DNA of 64,000 nucleotides from Brachybacterium vulturis (GTDB lineage Bacteria > Actinomycetota > Actinomycetes > Actinomycetales > Dermabacteraceae): NCBI RefSeq assembly GCF_002407185.1, contig NZ_CP023563.1, positions 2,666,001 through 2,730,000 of the forward strand, read 5' to 3'. Shown in pieces: positions 1 through 8,994 of this stretch (within the stretch, counting starts at the first letter, position 1; each line of letters opens with the position of its first letter). Below the pieces are notes generated by a model, which searched no databases, had not been told where the DNA came from, and worked only from the letters and a program-made list of their open reading frames with translations. A program made the translations under genes and the position numbers.

Positions 1-803
1 ATCGCGCGGGAGAGCCGCTCCGGGCCCGCCACGTAGTGGGACGCGGGGAAGATGTGGATGTGCTCCTCCTGCCGGATCACCTCCCCCGTCATCGGATGCA
101 GGGTGAAGATCGCATCGATCTCGTCGCCGAAGAACTCGATGCGTATCGCGAGCTCCTCGTACATCGGGATGATCTCCACGGTGTCACCGCGCACCCGGAA
201 GGTGCCGCGCTCGAAGGCCACGTCGTTGCGGTCGTACTGCATGTCCACGAAGCGGGTCAGCAGCTCGTCGCGGTCCAGCTCCTGGCCGGTGCTGAGCTGC
301 ACCATCCGGTCCACGTACTCCTGCGGGGTGCCCAGGCCGTAGATGCAGGAGACGGAGGAGACCACCACCACGTCCCGCCGGGTCAGCAACGAGTTGGTGG
401 CGCTGTGGCGCAGCCGCTCCACCTCGGCGTTGATCGAGGAGTCCTTCTCGATGTAGGTGTCCGACTGCGGGACGTACGCCTCGGGCTGGTAGTAGTCGTA
501 GTAGGAGACGAAGTACTCCACCGCGTTGTGCGGCAGCAGCTCGCGGAACTCGCTGGCGAGCTGGGCGGCGAGGGTCTTGTTGTGCGCCATGATCAGGGTG
601 GGCCGCTGCACCTGCTCGATCAGCCAGGCCGTGGTCGCGGACTTGCCGGTGCCGGTGGCGCCCAGCAGCACCACATCCTGCTCCCCGTCGTTGATCCGCC
701 GGGTGAGGTCGGCGATGGCGGTCGGCTGATCGCCCGAGGGGTTGTACTCGGAGACGACCTCGAAGGGATGTTCGGCGCGGACCAGATCGGTGACGGGACG
801 CAT
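1..803 (-). CDS. uvrB: Excinuclease ABC subunit UvrB, N-terminal part (gene runs off the left edge)
   Basis: UvrB is the DNA-helicase-like damage-verification subunit of UvrABC nucleotide excision repair. About 267 N-terminal codons are present and the C-terminal part lies outside the window. Seen: the opening [14 protein letters not shown], the family signature [11 protein letters not shown] at about residues 20-30, the Walker A loop GATGTGKS at about 48-55, and the tyrosine-rich beta-hairpin [10 protein letters not shown] at about 101-110 that clamps one DNA strand. The ATG at 803 is chosen because it begins the conserved N-terminus. A TAGGCT box lies exactly 6 nt upstream with no Shine-Dalgarno sequence, so the mRNA is probably leaderless. 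coaE lies upstream on the same strand, 51 nt away. Identification is secure. Confidence 0.97.
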   Translation of the reverse strand, partial: MRPVTDLVRAEHPFEVVSEYNPSGDQPTAIADLTRRINDGEQDVVLLGATGTGKSATTAWLIEQVQRPTLIMAHNKTLAAQLASEFRELLPHNAVEYFVSYYDYYQPEAYVPQSDTYIEKDSSINAEVERLRHSATNSLLTRRDVVVVSSVSCIYGLGTPQEYVDRMVQLSTGQELDRDELLTRFVDMQYDRNDVAFERGTFRVRGDTVEIIPMYEELAIRIEFFGDEIDAIFTLHPMTGEVIRQEEHIHIFPASHYVAGPERLSRA

Positions 804-809
804 GTTCCG

Positions 810-815
810 AGCCTA
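810..815 (-). promoter_or_regulatory. Candidate -10 box of a leaderless uvrB promoter
   Basis: On the minus strand TAGGCT is followed by 6 nt (CGGAAC) and then the uvrB ATG. This places the predicted transcription start at or within 1 nt of the start codon. No convincing -35 box was seen. Confidence 0.5.
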
Positions 816-854
816 CGACCCCCGGCCGACGGGCGACACAGCCGTGCGGCGTGG

Positions 855-1511
855 TCAGCGCAGGGCAGAATCCCCAGGATCCCCGGGACCGGTCCCGAGC
901 ACGGCGAGCATCCCGTCCAGGGCATGGCGGGCGCGGGCGGCGAGCGTCTCCCGATCGGCGGTGTTGAGCACCAGACGATCGGCGCGGCGGATCCGCTCGA
1001 GGTCGGTGACCTGCGCGGCCATGATCGATTCGACGTAGGCGCGGTCCTTGCCGCGGTCCCGGACCACCCGGTCGATGCGGTCCTCGCGCCGGGCGAGCAC
1101 GGCGACGACCCCCCGATACTCTGCCTCGTGGTGCTTCTCGAGCAGCAGGGGGCTGTCGTGGACGACCACCCGCTCCCCTGCCCGGGCCGCCTCCGCCTCC
1201 TCGGCGGCGACGGCGATGTCGACCCGGGACAGGACGAGGCGTTCGAGGTCCGCTCGCGCGTCGCCGTCGGCGAACACCAGACGGGCCAGGGCGGCGCGGT
1301 CGATGGTGCCGCCGAGGGTGCGGAACTGCTCGCCGAAGCGGGCGACGGCGTCCTCGACCCCGTCCCCGGGCACGTCCAGGACCCGGCGGGAGTGGGCGTC
1401 GAGGTCGATCACGCGAAGCCCGGCGCGGCGCCAGAGATCGGCGACGGTGGACTTCCCGGAGCCGATGCCGCCGGTGAGGCCGAGGCGCAGCGGTGAGGTG
1501 GCGTGGGGCAT
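855..1511 (-). CDS. coaE: Dephospho-CoA kinase
   Basis: CoaE phosphorylates the ribose 3'-OH of dephospho-CoA with ATP, the last step of coenzyme A synthesis in the cytosol. The protein is 218 aa. The P-loop GGIGSGKS is at residues 14-21, followed by the VIDLDAHSR segment and the lid-region VRDRGKDRAYVESIMAAQ typical of the family. The reading frame stays open 80 codons further upstream, but the family N-terminus LRLGLTGGIGSGKST fits the ATG at 1511. This ATG is preceded by TACCAT plus 6 nt, so it is probably leaderless. The TRIC gene starts divergently 77 bp away. CoaBC, which makes 4'-phosphopantetheine two steps earlier, is at 35.6-36.9 kb. Confidence 0.95.
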   Translation of the reverse strand: MPHATSPLRLGLTGGIGSGKSTVADLWRRAGLRVIDLDAHSRRVLDVPGDGVEDAVARFGEQFRTLGGTIDRAALARLVFADGDARADLERLVLSRVDIAVAAEEAEAARAGERVVVHDSPLLLEKHHEAEYRGVVAVLARREDRIDRVVRDRGKDRAYVESIMAAQVTDLERIRRADRLVLNTADRETLAARARHALDGMLAVLGTGPGDPGDSALR

Positions 1512-1517
1512 GCACCG

Positions 1518-1523
1518 ATGGTA
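1518..1523 (-). promoter_or_regulatory. Candidate -10 box of a leaderless coaE promoter
   Basis: TACCAT on the minus strand, then 6 nt, then the coaE ATG. No Shine-Dalgarno sequence is visible. It lies back-to-back with the TRIC promoter. Confidence 0.5.
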
Positions 1524-1575
1524 CGGCCCCGTAAGAGCCATCACGCGATGGTTCCCGCTGGTGAGGCCGGGGTCG

Positions 1576-1581
1576 TACCGT
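1576..1581 (+). promoter_or_regulatory. Candidate -10 box of a leaderless TRIC-family gene promoter
   Basis: TACCGT, then 6 nt (ATCGGG), then the GTG start at 1588. This is the same spacing as at uvrB, coaE and the heme A synthase gene. Confidence 0.5.
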
Positions 1582-1587
1582 ATCGGG

Positions 1588-2535
1588 GTGGACCCTCTCG
1601 AACTGCTGATCACCAATGACGTGCTGCGCTTCATGGACCTGCTGGGCGTGTTCGTGATGGGGGTCGCGGCCGGTGCGCTGGCCTCCCGGCTGAACTTCGA
1701 CGCGGTCGGTTTCGCGGTCATCGGCATCATCGCCGGCCTCGGCGGCGGCATCGTGCGTGACCTGGTCCTCGACTACGGCGTCCCCGCAGCGTTCGCGGAT
1801 CCGTGGTACCTCGCCTGTGCGCTGGGCGGGGCCGGCTTCAGCTTCGTCATCGCCGCGGACGGCGCCTGGTGGCGGCACCTGGTGTCCGTGCTGGACATCA
1901 CCGCGATGGGGCTGTGGGCGGCCACCGGCACCGCGAAGTCCCTCGGCTACGGACTGGACGTGCTGCCGGCGATCCTGCTCGGCATCACCAGCGCGGTGGG
2001 CGGCGGGGTGATCCGCGACGTGCTGGTGGGGCGGATCCCCGCGATCTTCGGGGGCGGCCCGCTGTACGCGACCGGTGCGCTGGTCACCGCGATCCTCACC
2101 TGGACGGTGGTGGCGCTGGGCCTGCCCTCTCCGCTGGTGCTGATCGCCGTGGCCGTCGGCTCGCTGCTCGCCGGCGTCGCGGCGTGGCGGCGCTGGACGC
2201 TGCCCGGCCACAGCGAGTGGCAGGTGACGATGTCCGCCGCGCAGCTGAAGCGTCTGGTGCGCCGGACCCGCAAGCGCGAGCGTGAGCGCGTCGCCCTGGA
2301 GACCGGCACGATCCCCGTGATCGCTCCGGACAGCGACGACCTCGCCGATGATGCGGCGGCGGAGGACCTCGACCCCGCGGGCTACGAGGACCGCGTCTTC
2401 GAGGCCGCCGCGGCCGAGGAGCTGCCCGGCTCCCACGAGCCCGAGCCCGAGCCCGAGCACCGGGCTCCGAACGCCGGCCCGTCCGGTGACGACGACCCGG
2501 CGGCCGAGGGGGATCCGGCGGGCGAGAGCCGCTGA
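1588..2535 (+). CDS. TRIC/UPF0126 family membrane channel protein
   Basis: A 315-aa polytopic membrane protein. Two internally repeated glycine-rich motifs, GGGIVRD at residues 52-58 and GGGVIRD at 138-144, each follow a hydrophobic helix. This is the duplicated fold of the prokaryotic TRIC (trimeric intracellular cation channel, formerly UPF0126/YadS) family. Members form trimeric monovalent-cation channels, though physiological roles in bacteria are mostly unknown. About seven hydrophobic segments fill residues 15-200. The last ~110 residues form a charged, probably cytosolic tail that ends in acidic and proline repeats (EPEPEPE), an extension beyond the usual ~205-aa core. The GTG start is chosen because it gives a short N-terminus before the first helix and sits 6 nt after TACCGT. 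Confidence 0.88.
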   Translation: MDPLELLITNDVLRFMDLLGVFVMGVAAGALASRLNFDAVGFAVIGIIAGLGGGIVRDLVLDYGVPAAFADPWYLACALGGAGFSFVIAADGAWWRHLVSVLDITAMGLWAATGTAKSLGYGLDVLPAILLGITSAVGGGVIRDVLVGRIPAIFGGGPLYATGALVTAILTWTVVALGLPSPLVLIAVAVGSLLAGVAAWRRWTLPGHSEWQVTMSAAQLKRLVRRTRKRERERVALETGTIPVIAPDSDDLADDAAAEDLDPAGYEDRVFEAAAAEELPGSHEPEPEPEHRAPNAGPSGDDDPAAEGDPAGESR

Positions 2536-2541
2536 GCCGCG

Positions 2542-2581
2542 TCCGGGCCCGGTGCCCCGCCGCGCCGGCCCCGGGCCGGGA
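2542..2581. terminator. Candidate bidirectional terminator between TRIC gene and aroD
   Basis: An 11-nt inverted repeat with one mismatch (arms 2542-2552 and 2571-2581) sits in the 46-bp gap between the convergent stop codons. The stem is very GC-rich. No T-tract is visible on either side, so termination is inferred. Confidence 0.5.
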
Positions 2582-3457
2582 TCAGGGTCGCAGCAGCTCG
2601 AGCATCCCTGCGACGTCCTGCGCTCGCAGCTGGCCCGGCGCGGACCCCTCCCCGACCGTCGCGAAGGTGGCGGCGCTGGCGAAGGTCTCGGCGGCGACGC
2701 GGCTGCTCGCGCCCAGCGGGCCCATGCTGATCGCGATATGGGGACCCGAGAGATCCTCGGCGGCGGTCAGGCTGGCCGAGAGCAGGGTGAGGACGTCGCG
2801 GGGGCCGCGGGGGGTCACCGCGATCTTCGGGACATCCGCGCCGAGCCGGCGCTGGGCGCGCAGGATCTCCACCAGCTCCGCCTCGGACGGGGTCGTCTCC
2901 ATGTCGTGGAAGGAGCCGACGACCACCGTGCCGTGACGGTGGGCCGCGGAGATGACGCGAGCGACCGTCGCCGGAGCTCGGGAGGTCTCGATGTCGACCA
3001 GGTCCACCGGGGACTGGGTGCCGGCGCGGCGGACCGCGATCAGGGACTCGAGCAGGATCCCCAGGTCGCGGTCGGCGATCGCTCGGGCGCCGCCCTCGGC
3101 CGCGGTGCGGAAGGTCACCAGCAGCGCCCGGTCCGGGCCCAGTCGCGCCCGCAGCGCGGGCAGAGCGGCCAGCACCGCCTCGCGATGCTCGCCGATGTCC
3201 TCGAGGTCGGACCGGAAGCGGTCCAGCCGCCATTCCAGGATCCGGGCAGGGGTGCTGACCGCGGCGTCGGCCTGGGCCAGCAGCTCCTCGGTCTCGGAGC
3301 CGACCAGCGGGACGATGATCTCGGGCCGGGCCCTGCCCAGCTCGATCCCGCGCACCGTCGCCGTGCGTCGGCGCGCATCGGTCTCCGGCACCGCGGCGGC
3401 CTCGGCTGCGGCGGTGTCGGCGGGTGTCGCGTCGTGGACGGGGTGCTCGTCGTTCAT
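2582..3457 (-). CDS. aroD: Type I 3-dehydroquinate dehydratase
   Basis: Converts 3-dehydroquinate to 3-dehydroshikimate, step three of the shikimate pathway, through a Schiff base. The protein is 291 aa. The family strand EWRLDRF is at about residues 75-81, the catalytic histidine is H184 in SFHDMETTP, and the Schiff-base lysine is K211 in DVPKIAVTPR. Type I enzymes are less usual in Actinobacteria than the type II AroQ form, but the motifs leave little doubt. About 35 N-terminal residues are a low-complexity extension, so a later start is possible. It is the last gene of aroC-aroK-aroB-aroD, 7 nt after aroB. Confidence 0.93.
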   Translation of the reverse strand: MNDEHPVHDATPADTAAAEAAAVPETDARRRTATVRGIELGRARPEIIVPLVGSETEELLAQADAAVSTPARILEWRLDRFRSDLEDIGEHREAVLAALPALRARLGPDRALLVTFRTAAEGGARAIADRDLGILLESLIAVRRAGTQSPVDLVDIETSRAPATVARVISAAHRHGTVVVGSFHDMETTPSEAELVEILRAQRRLGADVPKIAVTPRGPRDVLTLLSASLTAAEDLSGPHIAISMGPLGASSRVAAETFASAATFATVGEGSAPGQLRAQDVAGMLELLRP

Positions 3458-3464
3458 GGGATGC

Positions 3465-4547
3465 TCACTCCTCGGTGATCGCGGCGTAGGCGGACAGCAG
3501 CAGGGCAGGGTCGGGACCTTCGATGCGGGAGACCTTCCCGATCCGATCCAGCACCACGAAGCGCAGCAGACCGGCGCGGGTCTTCTTGTCCCGCTTCATG
3601 GCGTCCTCGAGCTTCGGCCACTGCCGATCACGGTAGGTGGTGGGCAGGCCCAGCGAGGTGAGGATCTCGCGGTGGCGATCCACCTCGGCCTCGGAGAGCT
3701 TGCCCGACAGGTGGGAGATCTCGGCAGCGAACATCATGCCGATGCTCACCGCGGCGCCGTGGCGCCACTGGTAGCGCTCATTGCGCTCGATGGCGTGGGC
3801 GAGCGTGTGGCCGTAGTTGAGTATCTCGCGCTCCCCCGCCTCTCGCAGATCGGCCGAGACCACCCGGGCCTTGACCCGGATCGCACGCTCGACGACCTCG
3901 CGGAACTGCTCCGTGGCGACGTCGAGGGCCGCCGCGGGATCCTGTTCGACGATGTCCAGGATGCGCGCGTCCTCGATGAAGCCGGCCTTGACCGCTTCGG
4001 CGAGACCGGCGGCGATGTCGTTCGCGCCGAGGGTGCCCAGCACGTCGAGATCCGCGACCACGGCGATCGGCGGGTGGAAGGCGCCGACGAGGTTCTTGCC
4101 CTCGGCGGTGTTGATGCCGGTCTTGCCGCCCACGGCCGCGTCGACCATGGCGGCGACCGTGGTGGGCACCTGGAGGACGTCGATCCCGCGCAGCCAGGAC
4201 GCGGCGACGAAGCCGGCCAGATCGGTCGCGGCCCCGCCGCCCAGACCCACCACCAGGTCGCTGCGGCCGATCTCGGCCTGGCCGCAGACTCCCCAGAGGA
4301 AGCCGGCGACCTGGGCGGTCTTGGCCTCCTCGCCGTCGGGGATCTCGGCGGCGAAGGCCTGCCGGCCGGTCTCGGCGATCGCGCTGCGCACCTGCTCCGC
4401 GACGTCGCGCAGGCTCGGCTGGTGCACGATGACGATGCGTCGCACGCGCGCGGGCACGAAGGCGGGGAGGTCGGCGAGCAGACCGCGGCCGACGTGCACG
4501 TCGTAGCCGCCGGTCGGGGTGGTCACGGGGATGACCGTCGTGCTCAT
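3465..4547 (-). CDS. aroB: 3-dehydroquinate synthase
   Basis: Cyclises DAHP to 3-dehydroquinate using NAD and a divalent metal, step two of the shikimate pathway. The 360-aa length is normal. Visible are the NAD-binding GGGAATDLAGFVAASW segment and the metal ligands: Glu in AEAVKAGFI, His in NYGHTLAHAIE and His in WRHGAAVSIGM. The ATG overlaps the aroK stop by 4 nt, indicating translational coupling. The pathway genes aroA, aroE and aroG are not in this window. Confidence 0.97.
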   Translation of the reverse strand: MSTTVIPVTTPTGGYDVHVGRGLLADLPAFVPARVRRIVIVHQPSLRDVAEQVRSAIAETGRQAFAAEIPDGEEAKTAQVAGFLWGVCGQAEIGRSDLVVGLGGGAATDLAGFVAASWLRGIDVLQVPTTVAAMVDAAVGGKTGINTAEGKNLVGAFHPPIAVVADLDVLGTLGANDIAAGLAEAVKAGFIEDARILDIVEQDPAAALDVATEQFREVVERAIRVKARVVSADLREAGEREILNYGHTLAHAIERNERYQWRHGAAVSIGMMFAAEISHLSGKLSEAEVDRHREILTSLGLPTTYRDRQWPKLEDAMKRDKKTRAGLLRFVVLDRIGKVSRIEGPDPALLLSAYAAITEE

Positions 4548-5086
4548 GAGGTCTCCTTCTCGGGGTGGGTCGTGGGATCGTCGCGCAGGACGCGGAGGAT
4601 GGAGCGGGCGACCCGGGCCGGGGTGCCGTGGCCGGAGTCGATGCGGAGCGCCGCCAGCTCGCGGTAGCAGGGGCCGCGCTGCACGGCCAGCTCCCGCCAG
4701 CGGGACATCGGGTCCTCGCCCGACAGCAGCGGGCGGCCCGTGCCGTGCGCGATCCGGCGGGCGGCGACGCTCTCGTCGACGTCGAGCCAGATCACCGGCG
4801 CGCCCCGCAGCAGTTCCCGGGAGCCGGGGTGCAGCGGGGCACCGCCGCCGAGGGACAGCACCCCGGGGTGCTCCTGGAGCGCTCGGGCGAGGGTCGCGGC
4901 CTCGAGCTCGCGGAAGGCCGCCTCCCCGTCGGCGGCGAAGATCTCGGGGATGGTGCGACCGTCGGTCTCCACGATCAGGGCGTCGAGGTCCGCGAACGGG
5001 ACCTCGAGCCGGGAGGCGAGAGCGCGGCCGACGCTGGTCTTCCCCGCGGCCATCGGGCCGATGAGGATGGCGAGGGGGCCGGTCAC
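4544..5086 (-). CDS. aroK: Shikimate kinase
   Basis: Phosphorylates shikimate at O3 with ATP. The protein is 180 aa, of normal size. It has the Walker A loop GPMAAGKT at residues 10-17, the shikimate-binding region around [18 protein letters not shown], and GGGAPLHP in the centre. It overlaps aroC upstream and aroB downstream by 4 nt each, so three consecutive genes are stop-start coupled. Confidence 0.96.
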   Translation of the reverse strand: MTGPLAILIGPMAAGKTSVGRALASRLEVPFADLDALIVETDGRTIPEIFAADGEAAFRELEAATLARALQEHPGVLSLGGGAPLHPGSRELLRGAPVIWLDVDESVAARRIAHGTGRPLLSGEDPMSRWRELAVQRGPCYRELAALRIDSGHGTPARVARSILRVLRDDPTTHPEKETS

Positions 5087-6357
5087 GGAGCGGGGTCCGG
5101 ACGGCGGTCGGTCAGCGCCGACTGCAGATCCTGGGTCCCCTCCAGGTGAGCGCGGATCTCGGCCACGGAGTCGCCGCCGGTCTTCTCCAGCAGGGCGTCG
5201 GCCAGGGTCAGCGCGACGACGGCTTCGGCGATCACCGCCGCCGGGGCGACGGCGCAGGTGTCGGAGCGCTGGTGGTTGGCGGTGGTCTGCTCACCGGTGG
5301 AGACGTCGACGGTGCGCAGCGCGCGGGGCACTGTGGAGATCGGCTTCAGGGCACCGCGCACCCGGATGACCTGGCCGTTGGTCATGCCGCCCTCGATCCC
5401 GCCGGCGCGGTTGGTCACGCGCGGGTAGCTCCCCGAGGAGGGAGAGCCGGGCCCGGGCCCGGTCCGGGACTCGTCGATGGCGAGGATCTCGTCGTGGGCG
5501 GCGGAGCCGCGGCGACCGGCGGTGGCGAAGCCGTCCCCGATCTCGACGGCCTTCATCGCCTGGATGGACATGATCGCCTGGGCGAGCCGGCCGTCCAGAC
5601 GGCGGTCCCACTGGATGTGGGAGCCGAGGCCGACGGGGGCGCCGTAGGCGAGGACCTCGACCACGCCGCCGAGGGTGTCGCCGTCGGCCTTGGCGGCGTC
5701 GACCTCCGCGACCATCGCGGCGGAGGTCTCCCGGTGGAAGCAGCGCAGCGGATCGGCGTCCAGCGCCTCGAGGTCCTCCGGGGTGGGCAGGTCCGCATCC
5801 TCGGGCACCCGCACCGCGCCGACCTGCAGCGTGTGCGCGACCAGCCGGATGCCGGCGGCCTGCTCGAGCAGGGCCGCGGCGACCCGGCCGGCGACGACCC
5901 GAGCGGCGGTCTCCCGAGCGCTGGCGCGCTCGAGGATCGGCCGGGCCTCGTCGAAGCCGTACTTCAGCATCCCCGAGAGGTCGGCGTGTCCGGGACGGGG
6001 ACGGGAGAGGGCCCGGTTGCGGGCGATCTCGCGCTCGTCGCCGGTGCCGGCATCGACCAGCAGGTCCTCACGCGGGACCGGATCGGCGCTCATCACCTTC
6101 TCCCACTTCGGCCACTCCGAGTTCGCGACCTCGATCGCCAGCGGCGAGCCGAGGGTGCGGCCGTGGCGGAGCCCGCCGTGGACCGTCAGCACGTCCTGCT
6201 CGAACTTCTGCCGACTGCCGCGGCCGTGCCCGAGCCGGCGCCGTGCCAGCGCCGCCTTCAGATCGTCACTGGTCAGCTCGATACCGGCCGGGACGCCGTC
6301 GAGCAGGGAGATGAGGGAGGGGCCATGGGATTCCCCGGCCGTGAGCCAGCGCAACAT
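5083..6357 (-). CDS. aroC: Chorismate synthase
   Basis: Eliminates phosphate from EPSP to give chorismate, using reduced FMN as catalyst. The protein is 424 aa. The family signatures are all present: [43 protein letters not shown] and [13 protein letters not shown]. This is the first gene of the aro operon. Upstream of the ATG there is no Shine-Dalgarno sequence. Instead GAGACT lies 7 nt before the start (6365-6370), in a context (GACTCGAGGC) shared with the heme A synthase start, so the mRNA may be leaderless. Chorismate made here feeds TrpE at 32-34 kb. Confidence 0.97.
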   Translation of the reverse strand: MLRWLTAGESHGPSLISLLDGVPAGIELTSDDLKAALARRRLGHGRGSRQKFEQDVLTVHGGLRHGRTLGSPLAIEVANSEWPKWEKVMSADPVPREDLLVDAGTGDEREIARNRALSRPRPGHADLSGMLKYGFDEARPILERASARETAARVVAGRVAAALLEQAAGIRLVAHTLQVGAVRVPEDADLPTPEDLEALDADPLRCFHRETSAAMVAEVDAAKADGDTLGGVVEVLAYGAPVGLGSHIQWDRRLDGRLAQAIMSIQAMKAVEIGDGFATAGRRGSAAHDEILAIDESRTGPGPGSPSSGSYPRVTNRAGGIEGGMTNGQVIRVRGALKPISTVPRALRTVDVSTGEQTTANHQRSDTCAVAPAAVIAEAVVALTLADALLEKTGGDSVAEIRAHLEGTQDLQSALTDRRPDPAP

Positions 6358-6414
6358 GGCCTCGAGTCTCTCATGCGGCGCAGCCTCCCCGCCCCGGCGT
6401 CCAGGGCCGGCAAC

Positions 6415-7245
6415 TCAGTCCTCGTCCAGCTCCACGGACGGCACCGGGGTGAGCTGCTCGACCAGCGGGACCACGTCGGCGATGCCGTCCAGCACCGCCG
6501 TGGGCCGGTACGGGTACTGCGTGATCTCCTCCTGACGGGTGGAGCCGGTCAGCACCAGCACGGACCGCATCCCGGCCTCGAGCCCGGACTTCACATCGGT
6601 GTCCATCCGGTCGCCGATCATGATCGAGGTCTCCGAATGGGCACCGATCCGGTTCAGCGCGGTGCGCATCATCAGCGGATTGGGCTTGCCGATGTAGTAG
6701 GGCTGGATCCCGGTGGCGGCCGTGATCATGGCCGCGACCGCTCCTGTCGCCGGCAGCGGACCTCCGGCGCTGGGGCCGGAGACGTCCGGGTTGGTGGCGA
6801 TGAACTTCGCGCCGCCGGTGATCAGACGGATCGCCCGGGTGATCGCCTCGAAGGAGTAGGTGCGGGTCTCCCCCAGCACCACGAACTCCACGTCGGAGTC
6901 CGCGAGGATGAAGCCCTCCTCGTGCATCGCGCTGGTGAGCCCTGCCTCCCCGATGACGTAGGCGGCGGCGCCGGGCTGCTGCTCGGCCAGGAAGCGTGCG
7001 GTGGCCAGCGCACTGGTCCAGATGGACTGCTCCGGGATATCGATCCCGCTGCGGGACAGCCGGGCCCGCAGATCCCGCGGGGTGAAGATCGAATTGTTGG
7101 TCAGCACCAGGAACGGACGCCCGAACCGCTGCAGGGCGGCGATGAACTCGGCGGCACCGGGCAGCGCGGCCTCTTCATGGACCAGCACTCCGTCCATGTC
7201 GGTGAGCCAGGAGTGGATCGGGTGGTCATCGAGAGTCGTGGTCAT
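6415..7245 (-). CDS. HAD-IIA family hydrolase (NagD-like phosphatase)
   Basis: A 276-aa haloacid-dehalogenase superfamily phosphatase of subclass IIA, in which the cap is an alpha/beta domain between motifs II and III. Motif I is DMDGV with the nucleophile D16 and acid/base D18. Motif II is LTNNS at about 49-53, motif III includes K187 in GKPNP, and motif IV is GDRMDTD at 211-217. The substrate cannot be told from sequence; relatives act on UMP/GMP, phosphoglycolate, 4-nitrophenylphosphate or glycerol phosphate. There is no Shine-Dalgarno sequence, but CACACT lies 6 nt before the ATG, a weak leaderless promoter. It sits just downstream of rpsA on the same strand but behind its terminator. Confidence 0.9.
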   Translation of the reverse strand: MTTTLDDHPIHSWLTDMDGVLVHEEAALPGAAEFIAALQRFGRPFLVLTNNSIFTPRDLRARLSRSGIDIPEQSIWTSALATARFLAEQQPGAAAYVIGEAGLTSAMHEEGFILADSDVEFVVLGETRTYSFEAITRAIRLITGGAKFIATNPDVSGPSAGGPLPATGAVAAMITAATGIQPYYIGKPNPLMMRTALNRIGAHSETSIMIGDRMDTDVKSGLEAGMRSVLVLTGSTRQEEITQYPYRPTAVLDGIADVVPLVEQLTPVPSVELDED

Positions 7246-7303
7246 GGCACCAGTGTGCCGTCTCCGCCGCGCCGCCGCCCAGCCCGTTCACGGTCCGCCG
7301 ACG

Positions 7304-7346
7304 GGAACGGCCCGGCCCCCGCGCGATGCGGGGACCGGGCCGTTCC
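7304..7346 (-). terminator. Intrinsic terminator of rpsA
   Basis: Long inverted repeat: 12 bp, one C/A mismatch, then 6 bp, closing a 5-nt loop. It lies 17 nt beyond the rpsA stop. There is no strong T-run, which is common in Actinobacteria. Confidence 0.8.
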
Positions 7347-7363
7347 TCGGAAGGATCCGAGGA

Positions 7364-8857
7364 TCAGTTGCCGGTGAGCTTGGCGCGCAGGGCGGCCAGG
7401 GCCTCGTCGGAGGCCAGGGTGCCCTCGTCCGAGGAGCTCGACTGGTAGGAGGACTGCGCCGCGGCGGGGGCGGCGGGCTCCGAGGAGGACGAGCTCGTGG
7501 ACGCGGCGGCCGGAGCGTTCGCGGACTCCTCGTCGGCCTTGATGGCCTCGATGACCTGAGCCTTGTGCGCGGTCCAGCGCTCGTAGGCGGCCGCGTACTG
7601 GCCCTCCCACTCCTCGCGCTGGGTCTCGTAGCCCTCGAGCCACTCGTTGGTCTCCGGGTCGAAGCCCTCGGGGTACTTGTACTCGCCGTTGGCGTCGTAC
7701 TCCGCGGCCATGCCGTAGAGCGCGGGATCGAAGGTGGTGTCGTCACCCTCGGGGTCGACGCCCTCGTTGGCCTGCTTGAGCGAGAGGGAGATCCGGCGAC
7801 GCTCGAGATCGATGTCGATGACCTTGACGAAGACGTCCTGGTCGACCGTGACGACCTGCTCGGGCAGATCCACGTGGCGCTGAGCCAGCTCGGAGATGTG
7901 CACGAGGCCCTCGATGCCGTCCTCGACACGCACGAACGCGCCGAAGGGGACCAGCTTGGTGACCTTGCCCGGGACGACCTCGCCGATGGCGTGGGTGCGG
8001 GCGAAGAGCTGCCACGGGTCCTCCTGGGTCGCCTTCAGCGACAGGGAGACGCGCTCGCGGTCCATGTCGACGTCCAGGACCTCGACCTTGACCTTCTGGC
8101 CCACCTCGACGACCTCGGAGGGGTGATCGATGTGCTTCCAGGACAGCTCGGAGACGTGCACCAGGCCGTCGACACCGCCGAGATCGACGAACGCGCCGAA
8201 GTTGACGATGGAGGACACGGCGCCCTCGCGGACCTGGCCCTTCTGCAGGGTCTGCAGGAAGTCCGAACGGACCGCCGACTGGGTCTCCTCGAGGTAGGCG
8301 CGACGCGACAGGACCACGTTGTTGCGGTTCTTGTCGAGCTCGATGATCTTCGCCTCGATCTCCTGGCCGACGTACGGCTGCAGGTCGCGGACGCGACGCA
8401 TCTCCACGAGGGAGGCGGGCAGGAAGCCGCGCAGGCCGATGTCGACGATGAGACCGCCCTTGACGACCTCGATGACGCGGCCGGTGACGACGCCCTCGTC
8501 TTCCTTGATCTGCTCGATCGTGCCCCAGGCGCGCTCGTACTGGGCGCGCTTCTTGGACAGGATCAGACGGCCTTCCTTGTCCTCCTTCTGGAGGACCAGG
8601 GCCTCGATCTCGTCGCCGACCTCGACGACCTCACCGGGGTCGACGTCGTGCTTGATGGACAGCTCGCGCGAGGGGATGACGCCCTCGGTCTTGTAGCCGA
8701 TGTCCAGGAGGACCTCGTCGTGATCGACCTTCACCACAGTGCCCTCGACGATGTCGCCATCGTTGAAGTACTTGATGGTGGCATCGATGGCGGCCATGAG
8801 TTCGTCGGCGCCGCCGATGTCATTGATGGCGATCTGGGGGGTCGTGGTGTCGGTCAT
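7364..8857 (-). CDS. rpsA: 30S ribosomal protein S1
   Basis: RNA-binding ribosomal protein that helps load mRNA onto the 30S subunit. The protein is 497 aa. It has four S1 (OB-fold) repeats at about residues 35-105, 120-190, 205-278 and 290-365; the last two are the most canonical (GAFVDLGGVDGLVHVSEL and GAFVRVEDGIEGLVHISEL). After about residue 370 comes an acidic/aromatic region and a serine-alanine-rich tail. The four-domain form is normal for Actinobacteria, against six in E. coli. The frame is open 42 codons upstream of the chosen ATG at 8857, but MTDTTTPQIAIND matches the family start. The nearest SD-like GGAG is about 12 nt upstream, so initiation is atypical. Confidence 0.97.
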   Translation of the reverse strand: MTDTTTPQIAINDIGGADELMAAIDATIKYFNDGDIVEGTVVKVDHDEVLLDIGYKTEGVIPSRELSIKHDVDPGEVVEVGDEIEALVLQKEDKEGRLILSKKRAQYERAWGTIEQIKEDEGVVTGRVIEVVKGGLIVDIGLRGFLPASLVEMRRVRDLQPYVGQEIEAKIIELDKNRNNVVLSRRAYLEETQSAVRSDFLQTLQKGQVREGAVSSIVNFGAFVDLGGVDGLVHVSELSWKHIDHPSEVVEVGQKVKVEVLDVDMDRERVSLSLKATQEDPWQLFARTHAIGEVVPGKVTKLVPFGAFVRVEDGIEGLVHISELAQRHVDLPEQVVTVDQDVFVKVIDIDLERRRISLSLKQANEGVDPEGDDTTFDPALYGMAAEYDANGEYKYPEGFDPETNEWLEGYETQREEWEGQYAAAYERWTAHKAQVIEAIKADEESANAPAAASTSSSSSEPAAPAAAQSSYQSSSSDEGTLASDEALAALRAKLTGN

Positions 8858-8907
8858 GTAGGTAAGGACTCCGTCGGGACAGGAAATGAGTAGGGTCGAT
8901 GGACGTG

Positions 8908-8929
8908 CCGGCCCTCCGCGGAGGGCCGG
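8908..8929. repeat. Perfect 22-bp palindrome in the rpsA 5' leader
   Basis: A perfect 22-bp GC-rich palindrome, able to form a 9-bp hairpin with a CGCG loop in RNA, about 50 nt before the rpsA start codon. It could end polA transcription, or if rpsA starts at the upstream TAGGCT box it would be part of the S1 leader. The sequence alone does not decide between them. Confidence 0.7.
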
Positions 8930-8994
8930 TCGGTGCCCGGGCGGCGCTCGACGTGGTGACCACGGCGGCGTCGGCTCGCGCACAGACCTCGGAA

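Noticed and set aside
2440-2462. GAGCCC tandem repeats near the TRIC gene end
   Set aside because: They encode a Glu-Pro run in the polar tail; ordinary low-complexity coding repeat.
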